From Deltaproteobacteria bacterium (GTDB lineage Bacteria > Desulfobacterota > BSN033 > WVXP01), in NCBI GenBank assembly GCA_019308905.1, contig JAFDHF010000014.1, forward strand, positions 1-57,008: a stretch of 57,008 bases of DNA, written 5' to 3'. Positions 43,627 through 52,686 of the stretch are shown one piece after another. The position numbers and the translations under genes are program-made. Position 1 is the stretch's first letter. Every line of letters begins with the position of its first letter. The notes beneath the pieces are model-generated. The model saw only the letters and a list, made by a program, of their open reading frames with translations, did not search any database and had not been told where the DNA came from.

Positions 43627-44166
43627 TTACTTCCCGCCGACCAACCCCTCATCCAGAATAATCTCGACGGCCCAGCGGCCTCCCTTCCCCACCACGTCCG
43701 GGCAGTGGATCCGCTCGCCTCCGGCCTTCATGAAGATCTCTTTGTCCTGAGGATCGAGCAGATCAAAGGAACGGCCCATCAGTCTCCTCTGAATCTCCCC
43801 GCACATCCCGCTGCCAAATTCGGCTTCAAACCTTTCGAGAAGCCTCCGAGCCAGTCGATACGCTCTTTCCCTGATACGGCCCGGATCATCGAACTGGTCC
43901 CTCGATCTTCCACAAAGAGAGGATATGATCATCACGCCTCCGGCAAGGGAACCGCAGGTTCCTTTCGAACTCGATCCGAGCCCGCCTGCCAGTCCATTGG
44001 CCGCCCTGAACAGGTCATCGTCCCTGATCTCCAAGGCGTCTTGAATCGCCGCAACAGTGCATTGGGCGCAACCGTGATAGCTCTTCTCATACAGAAGTCC
44101 GAGTTCATACGCACGGGTGAGAACTTCTTCTTTCACCTTCACAGTCTCCAGGACCATCCCCGGCAC
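43627..44166 (-). CDS. C_GCAxxG_C_C family redox-type protein
   Basis: A 179-residue protein with the cysteine pattern of this family: YHGCAQCTVAAIQ near residue 31, GLGSSSKGTCGSLAGG near 65, SGMCGE near 118 and IHCPDVVG near 155. Members are small, putatively metal- or flavin-linked redox proteins common in anaerobes, with no firm biochemical role. I place the start at GTG 44166, 6 nt after AGGAGG; ATG 44157 is too far from it. It is encoded between the E3 gene (18 bp) and the GpsA-like gene (28 bp), so it likely serves the same pathway. Confidence 0.78.
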   Translation of the reverse strand: MPGMVLETVKVKEEVLTRAYELGLLYEKSYHGCAQCTVAAIQDALEIRDDDLFRAANGLAGGLGSSSKGTCGSLAGGVMIISSLCGRSRDQFDDPGRIRERAYRLARRLLERFEAEFGSGMCGEIQRRLMGRSFDLLDPQDKEIFMKAGGERIHCPDVVGKGGRWAVEIILDEGLVGGK

Positions 44167-44184
44167 ACCCGCCCTCCTAACCGT

Positions 44185-45567
44185 TCAGCCGTGAATCGCC
44201 TGGCCGATCGAGGCCAGAACCGCCTCCTTGACCGTCTCCGAGAGGGTCGGGTGGGGATGGATCAGGCCTTTCACTTCTTCCACTGTCATCCCCGTTCCCA
44301 CCATGGCAACACCCTCTGCCAGAAGGTCCGTCGCATGGGGGCCCATTATGTGGATGCCGAGGATCTTGCCGGTCTTTCGAGCCACGAGGCATTTCACAAA
44401 TCCGGTTGTATTCCCCATGGCGTGGGCCATGGCATTGGCCTTGAAAATCGCCTTGCCTTTCAGAACCTCGACGCCCCGGTCTGCCGCCTCCTGCTCCGTC
44501 ATCCCCACACTCGCGATTTCCGGCTCTGTGTAAATGAAATCCGGGACCGCCGAGTAGCCCATGGCGGCGTCCTTCTCCATGATGTTCTCGGCCGCCACGA
44601 TACCCTGCTGGCTCGCCACGTGGGCGAGCAGGACCTTCCCCGTCACGTCTCCGACGGCGAAGACTCCCTTCACACTCGTCTCCATGCGCTGGTCCGTGAC
44701 AATCCCTTTGGGCGAGAAGGCAACTCCCACTTCTTCGAGGCCTATGCCTTCGGTGTTGAGTCTCCGCCCCATGGCAAGAAGACAGTAGTCGGCCTCGATG
44801 GGGTCGTCCTTTTCCGTTATCAACCGGACCGAGCCGTCCGGATAACGCCTTTCCACCGCCTTGATGGCGGTCCTGGTCTTGACCTTGACCCCGAGAACCC
44901 TCAGGGAGCCCTCGAGTCTCCGTGAGATTTCGGAGTCCTCTGTGGGAACAAGCCGGTCGAGCATCTCGACCAGAGTGACCTCCGAGCCCAATTGACCGAA
45001 GAGAGAGGCGAATTCACATCCGGACACAGACCCGCCGATAATGGCGATGCTCCCCGGCACGTGGTCGAGGTTGAGGGCCTCCGTGGTAGTTATGACCCGG
45101 TCCCGGTCAAGCCTGATAAATCCCGGCACGAGGGGCTCTGATCCGGTGGCAATAACCACCGAATCGGCCGTTTCCCTTGCCAGCTTGCCGTCCTCCCCCT
45201 CGATCTCCACGGTCCCCGGGTCGAGCAGGCGGCCTCTCCCCTTGATCGTCTTGATCCGGTTCTTCTTGAAAAGGTTTCCTATGCCCGAGACGTTGTTTCG
45301 TACAACGGCGTTCTTGTTCTCCACCATTTTGTCGAAACGGACTTCCCCAGGCGTGCAGTAGATCCCCAAGCTCCTGAGGCTGTCGAGCGCCTTGTAGACA
45401 CGGGCCGAGTGAAGCAGGGTTTTTGTGGGAACACATCCCCTGTTCAGACAGGTCCCACCAAGCTCTCCCTTTTCGACCACGCTAACCTGTGCGCCGAGCT
45501 GGGCAGCCCTGACGGCACAGACATATCCGCCCGGCCCGCCACCGATGATGATAAGCCTCTTGGTCAT
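44185..45567 (-). CDS. lpdA: dihydrolipoyl dehydrogenase (E3 of a 2-oxoacid/acetoin dehydrogenase complex)
   Basis: A 460-residue FAD enzyme that reoxidises the lipoyl group with NAD+. FAD motif GGGPGG lies near residue 10, the redox disulfide is in GGTCLNRGCVPT, the NAD site is IIGGSVSGCEFAS, and the C-terminal catalytic pair is HPHPTLSE. ATG 45567 follows GGAGAAGCGAAG; a further ATG 7 codons upstream is possible. It follows the E2 gene in the order E1alpha-E1beta-E2-E3. Confidence 0.93.
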   Translation of the reverse strand: MTKRLIIIGGGPGGYVCAVRAAQLGAQVSVVEKGELGGTCLNRGCVPTKTLLHSARVYKALDSLRSLGIYCTPGEVRFDKMVENKNAVVRNNVSGIGNLFKKNRIKTIKGRGRLLDPGTVEIEGEDGKLARETADSVVIATGSEPLVPGFIRLDRDRVITTTEALNLDHVPGSIAIIGGSVSGCEFASLFGQLGSEVTLVEMLDRLVPTEDSEISRRLEGSLRVLGVKVKTRTAIKAVERRYPDGSVRLITEKDDPIEADYCLLAMGRRLNTEGIGLEEVGVAFSPKGIVTDQRMETSVKGVFAVGDVTGKVLLAHVASQQGIVAAENIMEKDAAMGYSAVPDFIYTEPEIASVGMTEQEAADRGVEVLKGKAIFKANAMAHAMGNTTGFVKCLVARKTGKILGIHIMGPHATDLLAEGVAMVGTGMTVEEVKGLIHPHPTLSETVKEAVLASIGQAIHG

Positions 45568-45608
45568 CTTCGCTTCTCCACGGCCCATACCCCCGCCTGA
45601 CTTAGCTC

Positions 45609-46820
45609 TTACAAGAGAAGACTCTTTGGGTTCTGCAGATGGTATTTGATCTTGTTCAAAAACCTGGCAGCGATGACACCGTCCAGCAGGCGGTGATCAA
45701 CCGACAGGGTCATCTCCACCATGTCCCGGACGCGCAGGGCCCCGTCGGCGCCGACAACGATCCTTTTCTCCACGGAACCCACGGCGAGAATGGCGCTTTC
45801 AGGGGGATTTATGATGGCGACGAAGTTCTTCACGCCGAACATCCCCATGTTTGTGATGGTGAAACCGCCCCGAGCCAGGCTCGCCTGCTTCCCGGACTTG
45901 GACAGATCCACCATCTCCCTCGTCTTCCTGGCGACCTCCTCCAGGGAGAGCCGATCGACCCCGGAAAGCACCGGCACCACCAGCCCCTCGTCCAGGGCAA
46001 CGGCGATCCCGATATTGATATCTTTGAGATAGATGATGTTCCCATCCTGGAGCGTACAGTTGACCTGGTAGAACTCATCCAGGGCGAGAGCAGCCGCCTT
46101 CGTGATCATGTCATTGAGCGAGATCTTCTCCTTTCCCTCAGACCGTTGGTTCAGGTGATCGCGCAGACCGAGGGCGTCCGTCATGTCGACGGAGACGGTC
46201 ACGTAGAAATGGGGGATTATCTGCTTGCTCTCCTGCATGCGGCGGGCGATGACCCGCCGCATCTTGGACATGGGTACGACCCTGCCGGGTCGTGCCTCGC
46301 GAGTCGGTGGGCCGGGTTCCCCGGTCCCGGAGACGGCTCCGGACCGCTCTGCATAATCCAGGACGTCCTTCTCCGTAATCCTGCCCGAAGGCCCTGTTCC
46401 CTCCACATTCGAAAGGTCGATCCCTTTCTCCGCGGCTATCCTCTTCGCCCTTCCGGAAGCCCTGACTCGGCCCGTCCCCGCCGGGGCCTCCTTTCCCACC
46501 CGCCTTCGAATCTCGGCTATGTCGAGTCTCTCCTCGTCCTGTCTTTCTCCCCCGATAAACTCTCCGAGATCGATCTCCTCGCCCTGCTCCCCGATGATCC
46601 CGATCACCGAAAAGATAGGAACCCTCTCTCCCTCCCCTGCAACGATCTTGAGCAGTACCCCATCGGCAGGAGCGGGTACCTCGAAGACGGCCTTCTCGGT
46701 TTCCACTTCACAGACCACCTCGTCTTTTCTGACCGCGTCCCCCTCTTTCTTGAGCCAGCTCACGACGGTCCCCTCGGTGATATCCTGCCCCCCCTGGGGC
46801 ATGATGATTCTTGTTGCCAT
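45609..46820 (-). CDS. dihydrolipoyl acyltransferase (E2)
   Basis: A 403-residue E2 with one lipoyl domain (modified lysine in ETEKAVFEVP, about residue 43), a Pro/Ala/Gly-rich linker, and a peripheral subunit-binding domain near 120-155 (ASGRAKRIAAEKGIDL, GPSGRITEKDV). A catalytic domain of 230 residues ends in SVDHRLLDGVIAARFL. It transfers the acyl group to CoA. The acyl specificity (acetyl from pyruvate or acetoin, or branched) cannot be read from sequence alone. No lipoate ligase gene is in the window. Confidence 0.92.
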   Translation of the reverse strand: MATRIIMPQGGQDITEGTVVSWLKKEGDAVRKDEVVCEVETEKAVFEVPAPADGVLLKIVAGEGERVPIFSVIGIIGEQGEEIDLGEFIGGERQDEERLDIAEIRRRVGKEAPAGTGRVRASGRAKRIAAEKGIDLSNVEGTGPSGRITEKDVLDYAERSGAVSGTGEPGPPTREARPGRVVPMSKMRRVIARRMQESKQIIPHFYVTVSVDMTDALGLRDHLNQRSEGKEKISLNDMITKAAALALDEFYQVNCTLQDGNIIYLKDINIGIAVALDEGLVVPVLSGVDRLSLEEVARKTREMVDLSKSGKQASLARGGFTITNMGMFGVKNFVAIINPPESAILAVGSVEKRIVVGADGALRVRDMVEMTLSVDHRLLDGVIAARFLNKIKYHLQNPKSLLL

Positions 46821-46916
46821 GATCTATCGTAATCCTCCCTCGTCCTTCCTCCCTGAGTCTCCTCTGTCGGAAATCCCGTTACTCGACGGCGAGCAGACTC
46901 ACAGGGCACCGCCCTC

Positions 46917-47888
46917 TCATACCATTCTGATAATCGCCTCCGCAATCTCCTCGACCGTGGGAACGCAGACCTTTTCCAAATCGATATTGTACGGAATAGG
47001 CGTGTTCTTTCCTGCCACCCGCTGAACCGGTCCGTCCAGATCGTCGTAAGCCTCCTCCATTATCATGGCCGCAATATCACCTCCCACACCTCCCCTCTTG
47101 CAGGCCTCATGAACGACGAGGGCCCTGCCGGTTTTCCTGACCGACTCGAGAATCGTCTCCTTGTCCAGGGGGGTGAGGGTTCGCAGATCGACAACCTCGA
47201 CACCGATTCCCTCCTTCTCCAGTACCTCCGCCGCCTCAAGGCATTTCAGGGTCATGTAGGAGTATGTCACCACCGTTATGTCGTTACCGGATCTCTTCAC
47301 ATCGGCTTTTCCAAGGGGGAGTAAATATTCCTCTTCCGGGACTTCCCCCTTTGTCATGTAGAGCAACTTGTGTTCGATGAAGACCACCGGGCTGTCCTCG
47401 CGGATCGATGATTTCAGAAGTCCCTTCGCATCGTAAGGTACGGAGGGCATCACGACTTTCAGGCCGGGAATATGATAGAAAAAGGCCTCGAGGCTCTGAG
47501 AATGCTGGGCGGCCAGACCGTTTCCGGCCCCGCCCTGGGTTCTCAGCACCATGGGGACATGGCCCTTTCCTCCGGACATGAAGTTGTACTTGGCCGCCTG
47601 GTTTACGATCTGATCCATGGCAAGCATGGAAAAGTCGATGAACAGGATCTCCACCACGGGCCGGGCGCCCACAATGGCCGCCCCCACGGCAGCACCCGTA
47701 AAGGAGGCCTCGGAAATGGGCATGTCGATCACCCGGTGGGCACCGAATTCCTCGTACAACCGGTCCGTTACTTTGTAGGATCCCCCCCTTTGACCGATCC
47801 CTTCCCCAATAACGAAAACCAGAGGGTCCCTTTGCATTTCTTCGCGGAGGGCCATGTTAAGCGCCTCCCTGTACATCATCTCAGCCAT
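46917..47888 (-). CDS. 2-oxoacid/acetoin dehydrogenase E1 beta subunit
   Basis: A 323-residue transketolase-like E1beta: MYREALNMALREEMQRDP start, GEGIGQRGGSYKVT, GGAGNGLAAQHSQSLEAFF with the conserved histidine, and HEACKRGGVGGDIAA near the end. It forms the heterotetramer with E1alpha. ATG 47888 has CAGGAGTCG upstream. It lies 48 bp after E1alpha and 96 bp before E2. Acetoin dehydrogenase (AcoB) and pyruvate dehydrogenase beta are equally compatible. Confidence 0.92.
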   Translation of the reverse strand: MAEMMYREALNMALREEMQRDPLVFVIGEGIGQRGGSYKVTDRLYEEFGAHRVIDMPISEASFTGAAVGAAIVGARPVVEILFIDFSMLAMDQIVNQAAKYNFMSGGKGHVPMVLRTQGGAGNGLAAQHSQSLEAFFYHIPGLKVVMPSVPYDAKGLLKSSIREDSPVVFIEHKLLYMTKGEVPEEEYLLPLGKADVKRSGNDITVVTYSYMTLKCLEAAEVLEKEGIGVEVVDLRTLTPLDKETILESVRKTGRALVVHEACKRGGVGGDIAAMIMEEAYDDLDGPVQRVAGKNTPIPYNIDLEKVCVPTVEEIAEAIIRMV

Positions 47889-47936
47889 ATTACGACTCCT
47901 GAAAGAGGGGTTAACAAGTACCTTACTTCCCGAGGT

Positions 47937-48935
47937 TCAGTAGTCCTCGATGCTCGCCAGAAATTCCTCCACAGACGGAGCAGGGCTCTTCTTGGCAAAT
48001 TCGACGGCCTCTGCTAGTTCCGATTCAACCTCCTCCTCGATCTCTCTGATCTTTGCATCGTCGTTGAGTCTCTTCCTGAGCAGATCTACTGGGTCCCTTG
48101 ATTTCCACCGTGCCATGGCGGCCTGGTCCATGTAGAGGCCGGGATCGTTGACGTGATGTCCGCCGTGGCGATAGGTCTTTGCCTCTATCAGGGTGGGGCC
48201 CTTCCCCCGGCGGGCCCTAGAGACCGCCTTCTTGGTTTCCAGATAGACCGCGACGGCATCGTTTCCGTCTACAGTCACCCCGGGCATCCCGTAACCGTCG
48301 GCCCTCCGTGCCAGATCGGTCACCCTGCTGGAATACTCCACAGGGGTGGAGACGGCGTAGTGGTTGTTCTCCAGGACGAAAACCACGGGAAGATCGAAGA
48401 TCGCCGCGAGATTCAGCGACTCCCCGAAAACGCCGTTGTTCGCCGCTCCATCGCTGAAAAAACCGAGAACGACCTCTCCCCCCTTCTTGATCTTTATTCC
48501 CAGGGCCGCGCCTGTGGCAATGGGAATACCCCCGCCGACGATGCCGTTTGCCCCCAGATTGTGGTCATCCAGGTTCGCGATATGCATCGAACCTCCACGA
48601 CCGTTGCAGTATCCGGTCTCTCTCCCCATGATTTCGGCCATCATCAGCTTCAGATCCCCCCCCTTGCAGATGCAGTGCCCGTGGCCGCGGTGGGTACTGA
48701 CGATGTAATCGTCGCGGCCGATGGCGGCGATGGACCCGACCGCAACGCCTTCTTCCCCGAGATACGGGTGGAAATAACCCCTTATGAAACCCTCACGATA
48801 GAGCTCGACACACCTCTGCTCGAAACGGCGGATCGTATAGGCCTTCCGGAACATTTCCAACAGAAGCGCCTCATCGAGGTCATCAGCGACAAGCTCCACG
48901 TCTCCACGCTTTCCTGGATTCAGCTCTTTTTCCAT
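47937..48935 (-). CDS. 2-oxoacid/acetoin dehydrogenase E1 alpha subunit
   Basis: A 332-residue thiamine-diphosphate E1alpha. It has HRGHGHCICKGGD, GRGGSMHIAN near residue 115, and the ThDP motif SDGAANNGVFGESLN (the usual G-D-G reads S-D-G). YRHGGHHVNDPG takes the place of the phosphorylation-loop region. Length and style fit AcoA of acetoin dehydrogenase or a short PdhA. It decarboxylates the substrate and passes the acyl unit to E2. First enzyme gene after the RpiR regulator (60 bp gap), so the complex is probably induced by a sugar phosphate. Confidence 0.92.
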   Translation of the reverse strand: MEKELNPGKRGDVELVADDLDEALLLEMFRKAYTIRRFEQRCVELYREGFIRGYFHPYLGEEGVAVGSIAAIGRDDYIVSTHRGHGHCICKGGDLKLMMAEIMGRETGYCNGRGGSMHIANLDDHNLGANGIVGGGIPIATGAALGIKIKKGGEVVLGFFSDGAANNGVFGESLNLAAIFDLPVVFVLENNHYAVSTPVEYSSRVTDLARRADGYGMPGVTVDGNDAVAVYLETKKAVSRARRGKGPTLIEAKTYRHGGHHVNDPGLYMDQAAMARWKSRDPVDLLRKRLNDDAKIREIEEEVESELAEAVEFAKKSPAPSVEEFLASIEDY

Positions 48936-48995
48936 GTCTACCCTTCTTCCCCACTTTGCCTTGCTCCAGCGGAACCGTCCGAAAAGACGCCGTCC

Positions 48996-49880
48996 TCATC
49001 GTATGGGGTTGTAGTAGGTCTCCAGGGCATGAGCACTTTTCTTGAGGCTTTTCTTGGAGACCTCTCCTTTCCTGAAGATGATCCCTAGATACAGGAGGTC
49101 GATGATGTAAAGCTGGCTCACCCGGGCCTCCATGAAGTCACCGTAAAGAGGGATATCTCTCTGTCTTGGCGGCGTAAAAAGAGGGATCCTCGAAACCCGG
49201 GCCAGGGGCGACTCCCTGTTGCTGGTAATGCCGATCGTCACGGCCCCGTTGTCCGAGGCTATCTTCATGGCATTGACAACGTCCATGCTCAGCCCGGTAT
49301 GGGAGATCCCGATGGCCACACAGTTCCCTTCCAGCATGGATGCTGTCACGGTCTGCATGTAGCCGTCGCGGAACGCGGTGCAGTTGATGCCGGCCTTGAG
49401 AAAGAGATGGTTTGCCTCGCTCGCCACGGCAAAAGCCCCTCCCACTCCATAGAACTCGACCCTCCTGGCCCGGACGATCTCTTCCACCGCGGCATCCACC
49501 TTGTCCATTTCGAGGCTTCTCTGGGTCTCGACGATGGCACTGGAAAGGGTATCCGAGAGCTTCTTGCCCACCACGGCGGGCGAATCGGTTTCCAAGATAT
49601 CCACGGGGATGTTCTGAAACCCTTCTACCGCAGCGAGATCCGCAGCCAGAGAGAGTTTCAGATCCTGGAATCCGCGGTATCCCAAGGTTCGGCAGAAGCG
49701 GCTGACCGTGGCCTCGCTTACATCGAGGAGTCTCGCAAAATCCGTGATCGAGAGATCGAGCCTCTGAGGGGGACTCCTTTTCAAGTGGTCCGCAATCTTC
49801 TTTTCCGATCGCCGCAGGGTGAGATAGCTCCTTTCGACCCGGTCGGAGAAACTGCCTGGGAGGTGCGAAATTTCTTTCAT
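48996..49880 (-). CDS. RpiR-family transcriptional regulator
   Basis: A 294-residue regulator: N-terminal helix-turn-helix with SITDFARLLDVSEATVSRFC (about residues 42-61) and a SIS domain with FYGVGGAFAVASEA, AIGISHTGLSMDVVNA and ITSNRESPLA, which binds a phosphosugar. I chose ATG 49880. The promoter at 49888-49916 would start the message within a few bases of this ATG. It is the first gene before the dehydrogenase complex and diverges from export cluster II, so it may control both. Confidence 0.87.
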   Translation of the reverse strand: MKEISHLPGSFSDRVERSYLTLRRSEKKIADHLKRSPPQRLDLSITDFARLLDVSEATVSRFCRTLGYRGFQDLKLSLAADLAAVEGFQNIPVDILETDSPAVVGKKLSDTLSSAIVETQRSLEMDKVDAAVEEIVRARRVEFYGVGGAFAVASEANHLFLKAGINCTAFRDGYMQTVTASMLEGNCVAIGISHTGLSMDVVNAMKIASDNGAVTIGITSNRESPLARVSRIPLFTPPRQRDIPLYGDFMEARVSQLYIIDLLYLGIIFRKGEVSKKSLKKSAHALETYYNPIR

Positions 49881-49887
49881 GATATCT

Positions 49888-49916
49888 CTTAGACCACAAG
49901 ACAACCGAAAAGTCAA
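49888..49916 (-). promoter_or_regulatory. promoter of the RpiR gene, giving a nearly leaderless message
   Basis: Minus-strand TTGACT (49916-49911), 17-nt spacer, TCTAAG (49893-49888). The predicted start of transcription is about 49881, one base before ATG 49880. Confidence 0.5.
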
Positions 49917-49959
49917 GGGCTCTACGCTCCAAAATGGGGCCGTAATCCTTGGACGGAGA

Positions 49960-49989
49960 GAGTTCTCACCCCTCTCCTCGAGAGAACTC
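49960..49989. promoter_or_regulatory. inverted repeat in the RpiR/export-cluster divergent region
   Basis: GAGTTCTC (49960-49967) and GAGAACTC (49982-49989) form an 8-bp dyad with a 14-bp spacer, between two divergent promoters. A regulator site is possible; there is no direct evidence. Confidence 0.35.
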
Positions 49990-50117
49990 CCCCTTTCACA
50001 GCCTACGGCCTCGGTCTTCCCCTGAAAACCCGCAGACCACCTTCCCCCGCCTCCCCCCGGACAAAGAAAGGCCTGCGAGCCATCTTAATCCCCGGAAATC
50101 GCCGCGGGACCCAATCT

Positions 50118-50146
50118 TGACAGAGATTTCCTTATCGACTACTATT
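50118..50146 (+). promoter_or_regulatory. sigma70 promoter of export cluster II
   Basis: TTGACA (50118-50123), 17-nt spacer, TACTAT (50141-50146). Transcription would begin near 50153, which favours the GTG at 50179 over the one at 50158 as start codon of the first gene. Confidence 0.7.
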
Positions 50147-50178
50147 CGTACACTCTCGTGTTTGTGAGCGGAAGACCC

Positions 50179-51126
50179 GTGATCAGAGTGGAAAACCTGA
50201 CAAAAAAATACAACGGTTTCAAGGCGGTGGACGGCCTCAATCTGAGGGTAGAACAGGGGGAGATTTATGGGTTCTTGGGGCCCAACGGAGCCGGCAAGAC
50301 CACCACGATCTTGATGCTCCTGAACATAGTCAAGCCCAGCAGCGGCCGAGTCTTTCTGCTGGGCCAAGAACTCACCCGGGCCAATCTGAGGATCAAGACA
50401 AGGGTGGGGGTCGTTTCGGAAAAACAGTACCTTTACAAGGAGATGACGGCGGGAGAGTATCTCGATTTTTTCGGCTATCTCTACCAGGTCCCTGACCGGG
50501 CCAGAAGAATCGACCGACTCCTCGAGGAACTCGATCTCGCGGGGGCGAAGAACAGGAGGCTTGGGGCTTTTTCCCGGGGCATGCAGCAGAAGATAGGTTT
50601 TGCCAGGGCCTTCCTCCACGACCCGGACCTGCTGATTCTCGATGAACCCATATCCGGTCTCGACCCGGGAGGCGTGAAGCAGATCCGGGACTTGATCGCC
50701 GGAATGAACAGGCGAGGGAAGACCGTCTTCATCTCTTCCCACCTTCTCTCCGAAGTCGAAAAACTCTGTCAAAAAGTGGGCATCATCAACAGGGGGAAAC
50801 TCCTCGCCGAGGAAAGCATGGAGAATCTCAAGAGAAGACTCAGCGATTCCGTAGAGCTCGAGGTTGAACTCTCATCGGTGGGAAGGGAGATAGTGGAGGC
50901 CCTGTCGGCATTCGACTTTGTAAGGGAGATCAAGCACGAGGGGAAGAGCCTCGTTTTGAAAATCGACTCCGACAGGGATTACCGGGGGGACATCTCCCAG
51001 GCCATCGCCAGCAGAGGAGGAGTGGTCCTCGGCATCCGCACCAAGGAGATCTCCCTTGAAGAGGCCTTTATGACGATTACACAAAGGAACGTCTCCCTCC
51101 TGGCTTCCTCTCCAGATGAGCCCTGA
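50179..51126 (+). CDS. ABC-2 type exporter ATPase (cluster II)
   Basis: A 315-residue ATPase with Walker A GPNGAGKTTT, VVSEKQYLYKEM, signature FSRGMQQKIGFARA, Walker B LLILDEPISGLD and switch SSHLLSEVEKL, plus the C-terminal regulatory extension (residues 225-310) shared with cluster I. GTG 50179 gives an N-terminus (IRVENLTKKY) that lines up with the cluster I ATPase. It opens cluster II; the next gene begins 11 bp later. Confidence 0.9.
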   Translation: MIRVENLTKKYNGFKAVDGLNLRVEQGEIYGFLGPNGAGKTTTILMLLNIVKPSSGRVFLLGQELTRANLRIKTRVGVVSEKQYLYKEMTAGEYLDFFGYLYQVPDRARRIDRLLEELDLAGAKNRRLGAFSRGMQQKIGFARAFLHDPDLLILDEPISGLDPGGVKQIRDLIAGMNRRGKTVFISSHLLSEVEKLCQKVGIINRGKLLAEESMENLKRRLSDSVELEVELSSVGREIVEALSAFDFVREIKHEGKSLVLKIDSDRDYRGDISQAIASRGGVVLGIRTKEISLEEAFMTITQRNVSLLASSPDEP

Positions 51127-51137
51127 AGGCCTGTTTG

Positions 51138-51863
51138 ATGAAATCGAAAACCTCTGCCATATATCGAATCGTCCTTCCGGCTGCGGGACTCGCCTCTGTT
51201 GGTGTGTTTCTCTTCCTGTTCAACCAGAGACCCTCCTGGATCGAGGGAAGGATCATCGACACCCTGAGCAAGGACGCGGTCTGGCACGTGACGATTCGTG
51301 TGGGAGGAAAATCCACGACCAAGTTCGCCAGCACCTCTTACCGGCTTACGGGGATCAAAAAGGGTTCCTACACTCTCAGGGCGACCGCCCCCAACTACTA
51401 CGATTTCGTAAAACCCGTAAAGATCAAAAGGGGGAAGAACGTGATCGACATAGCCATGAGAGGCCGGGAGATACCGGATCTCCAGGGGATCATCGTCTTC
51501 ACGGAGGCTACCGACAAGGGGCTCGAGATAGAGATAAGGTTGACCGACAGCAAGCGAATGGCTATCATGAACCCTCCGGCCCTTCCCTTCACACTGGAGG
51601 GGACTCTCTATGTCAGAAAGGGGGAGGAAGGAGAATGCAGCAGGGGCAGAAAGCTCTTCCAGGGCCCCATCGATCTCTTCTGGGAGCCCCACGATCCCCT
51701 TGCCAAGAACAAGGGAATCATTCCCTGGGATCGCATAACGGTCAATCCCGAACGAGAAAAGAGCGGGGTCCTCGAGGTTGTTCTCCATACACCTCAGGGC
51801 GATTTTCGCTATACGACCGACCGGGTCGAACTGGTCAGGCAGGTGTCGCAGAATGAGCGGTAG
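51138..51863 (+). CDS. membrane-anchored carboxypeptidase-regulatory-like domain protein (cluster II)
   Basis: A 241-residue paralogue of 41497-42207. It has an N-terminal membrane helix (IVLPAAGLASVGVFLFLF), then a beta-sandwich with EGRIIDTLSKDAVW, YRLTGIKKGSYTLRATAPNY and VIDIAMRGREIPDL. The C-terminal part has FQGPIDLFWEPHD and VLEVVLHTPQGDF, the most conserved stretch between the two copies. ATG 51138 is preceded by an in-frame TTG. Its end overlaps the permease start by 11 nt. Gene order differs from cluster I, where this gene precedes the ATPase. Confidence 0.75.
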   Translation: MKSKTSAIYRIVLPAAGLASVGVFLFLFNQRPSWIEGRIIDTLSKDAVWHVTIRVGGKSTTKFASTSYRLTGIKKGSYTLRATAPNYYDFVKPVKIKRGKNVIDIAMRGREIPDLQGIIVFTEATDKGLEIEIRLTDSKRMAIMNPPALPFTLEGTLYVRKGEEGECSRGRKLFQGPIDLFWEPHDPLAKNKGIIPWDRITVNPEREKSGVLEVVLHTPQGDFRYTTDRVELVRQVSQNER

Positions 51864-52686
51864 ATTCTCATCGGCTCTCCAGACGGTCTACGCCTTGACT
51901 CGAAGGGATCTGCTCTCCAATCTCAGGGGCTGGGGAACTTACGTGGCGATCTTTGTCTCCTTCCTGGCCTCCTCCTTCCTTCTCAAGAACTACGTTGAGG
52001 CGATCAAGGAGAAGGACATCCTCATCTCTTCGGACCCCTTGAATTTCCCTCTTCTCATTTCCCTGGTGGTCATATCCTTCTATCTGGCGGTAATCTCGGT
52101 CGTTTCTATCTCCCGCGAGAGGGACCAGGGAACCCTGGAGGTTCTCTTCTATGGGAACGTCGACTCCCTGTCATATATGGCAGCCAAGTTTCTGGCCGAC
52201 CTCGTCATCTATCTCCTCGTTATCTGCCTCCTGGTTCTCTATTTTATCGCCGTATCCATGCTGACCAATCTGGCCTTGTCCTGGAATCTCGTGAAGGCCG
52301 TCTTCCTATCCATATTCTCTATGTCGTGCGTTATCAGCTTCAGCCTCTTCATATCCTCCCTGACTTCAAAGACAAGAACCTCTATTGTCTGGCTTGTGGC
52401 CCTCCTTTCGGTGTTTGTCGCCATCCAGGTTTCTCATACCATGCTTACCAGGCTCGACCAAGCGGCTCTTTCTCCATCGCAGCAGTATCTGAGGGCCGCA
52501 CTGGGTGTACTCTTCAAGGGTACGGAATGGATCTCCCCCTTCTCCTATCTCAAAAGGGGCATGGAGTCGATCCACGTGGAGAGCGCCCGCCTGTATGGGT
52601 TGAATCTTCTCCATTCACTCGCCTATTCGGCTGCTTTCATGGTAGCTGCCGTATTGGCGTTGGAGAGGAAGGGGGTTCGCGGATGA
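51853..52686 (+). CDS. ABC-2 type export permease (cluster II)
   Basis: A 277-residue membrane protein paralogous to 39608-40444, with six hydrophobic segments. SISRERDQGTLEVLFYGNVD is the cytoplasmic coupling stretch and SPFSYLKRGMESI lies before the last segment. ATG 51853 lies within the end of the preceding gene, and its TGA overlaps the next ATG (ATGA), so all four proteins of the cluster are translated together. Confidence 0.87.
   Translation: MSGRFSSALQTVYALTRRDLLSNLRGWGTYVAIFVSFLASSFLLKNYVEAIKEKDILISSDPLNFPLLISLVVISFYLAVISVVSISRERDQGTLEVLFYGNVDSLSYMAAKFLADLVIYLLVICLLVLYFIAVSMLTNLALSWNLVKAVFLSIFSMSCVISFSLFISSLTSKTRTSIVWLVALLSVFVAIQVSHTMLTRLDQAALSPSQQYLRAALGVLFKGTEWISPFSYLKRGMESIHVESARLYGLNLLHSLAYSAAFMVAAVLALERKGVRG

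Noticed and set aside
43468-44925. 485-codon open frame on the plus strand
   Set aside because: Antisense to the GpsA-like, C_GCAxxG_C_C and E3 genes; His/Pro/Arg-rich content typical of a shadow frame.
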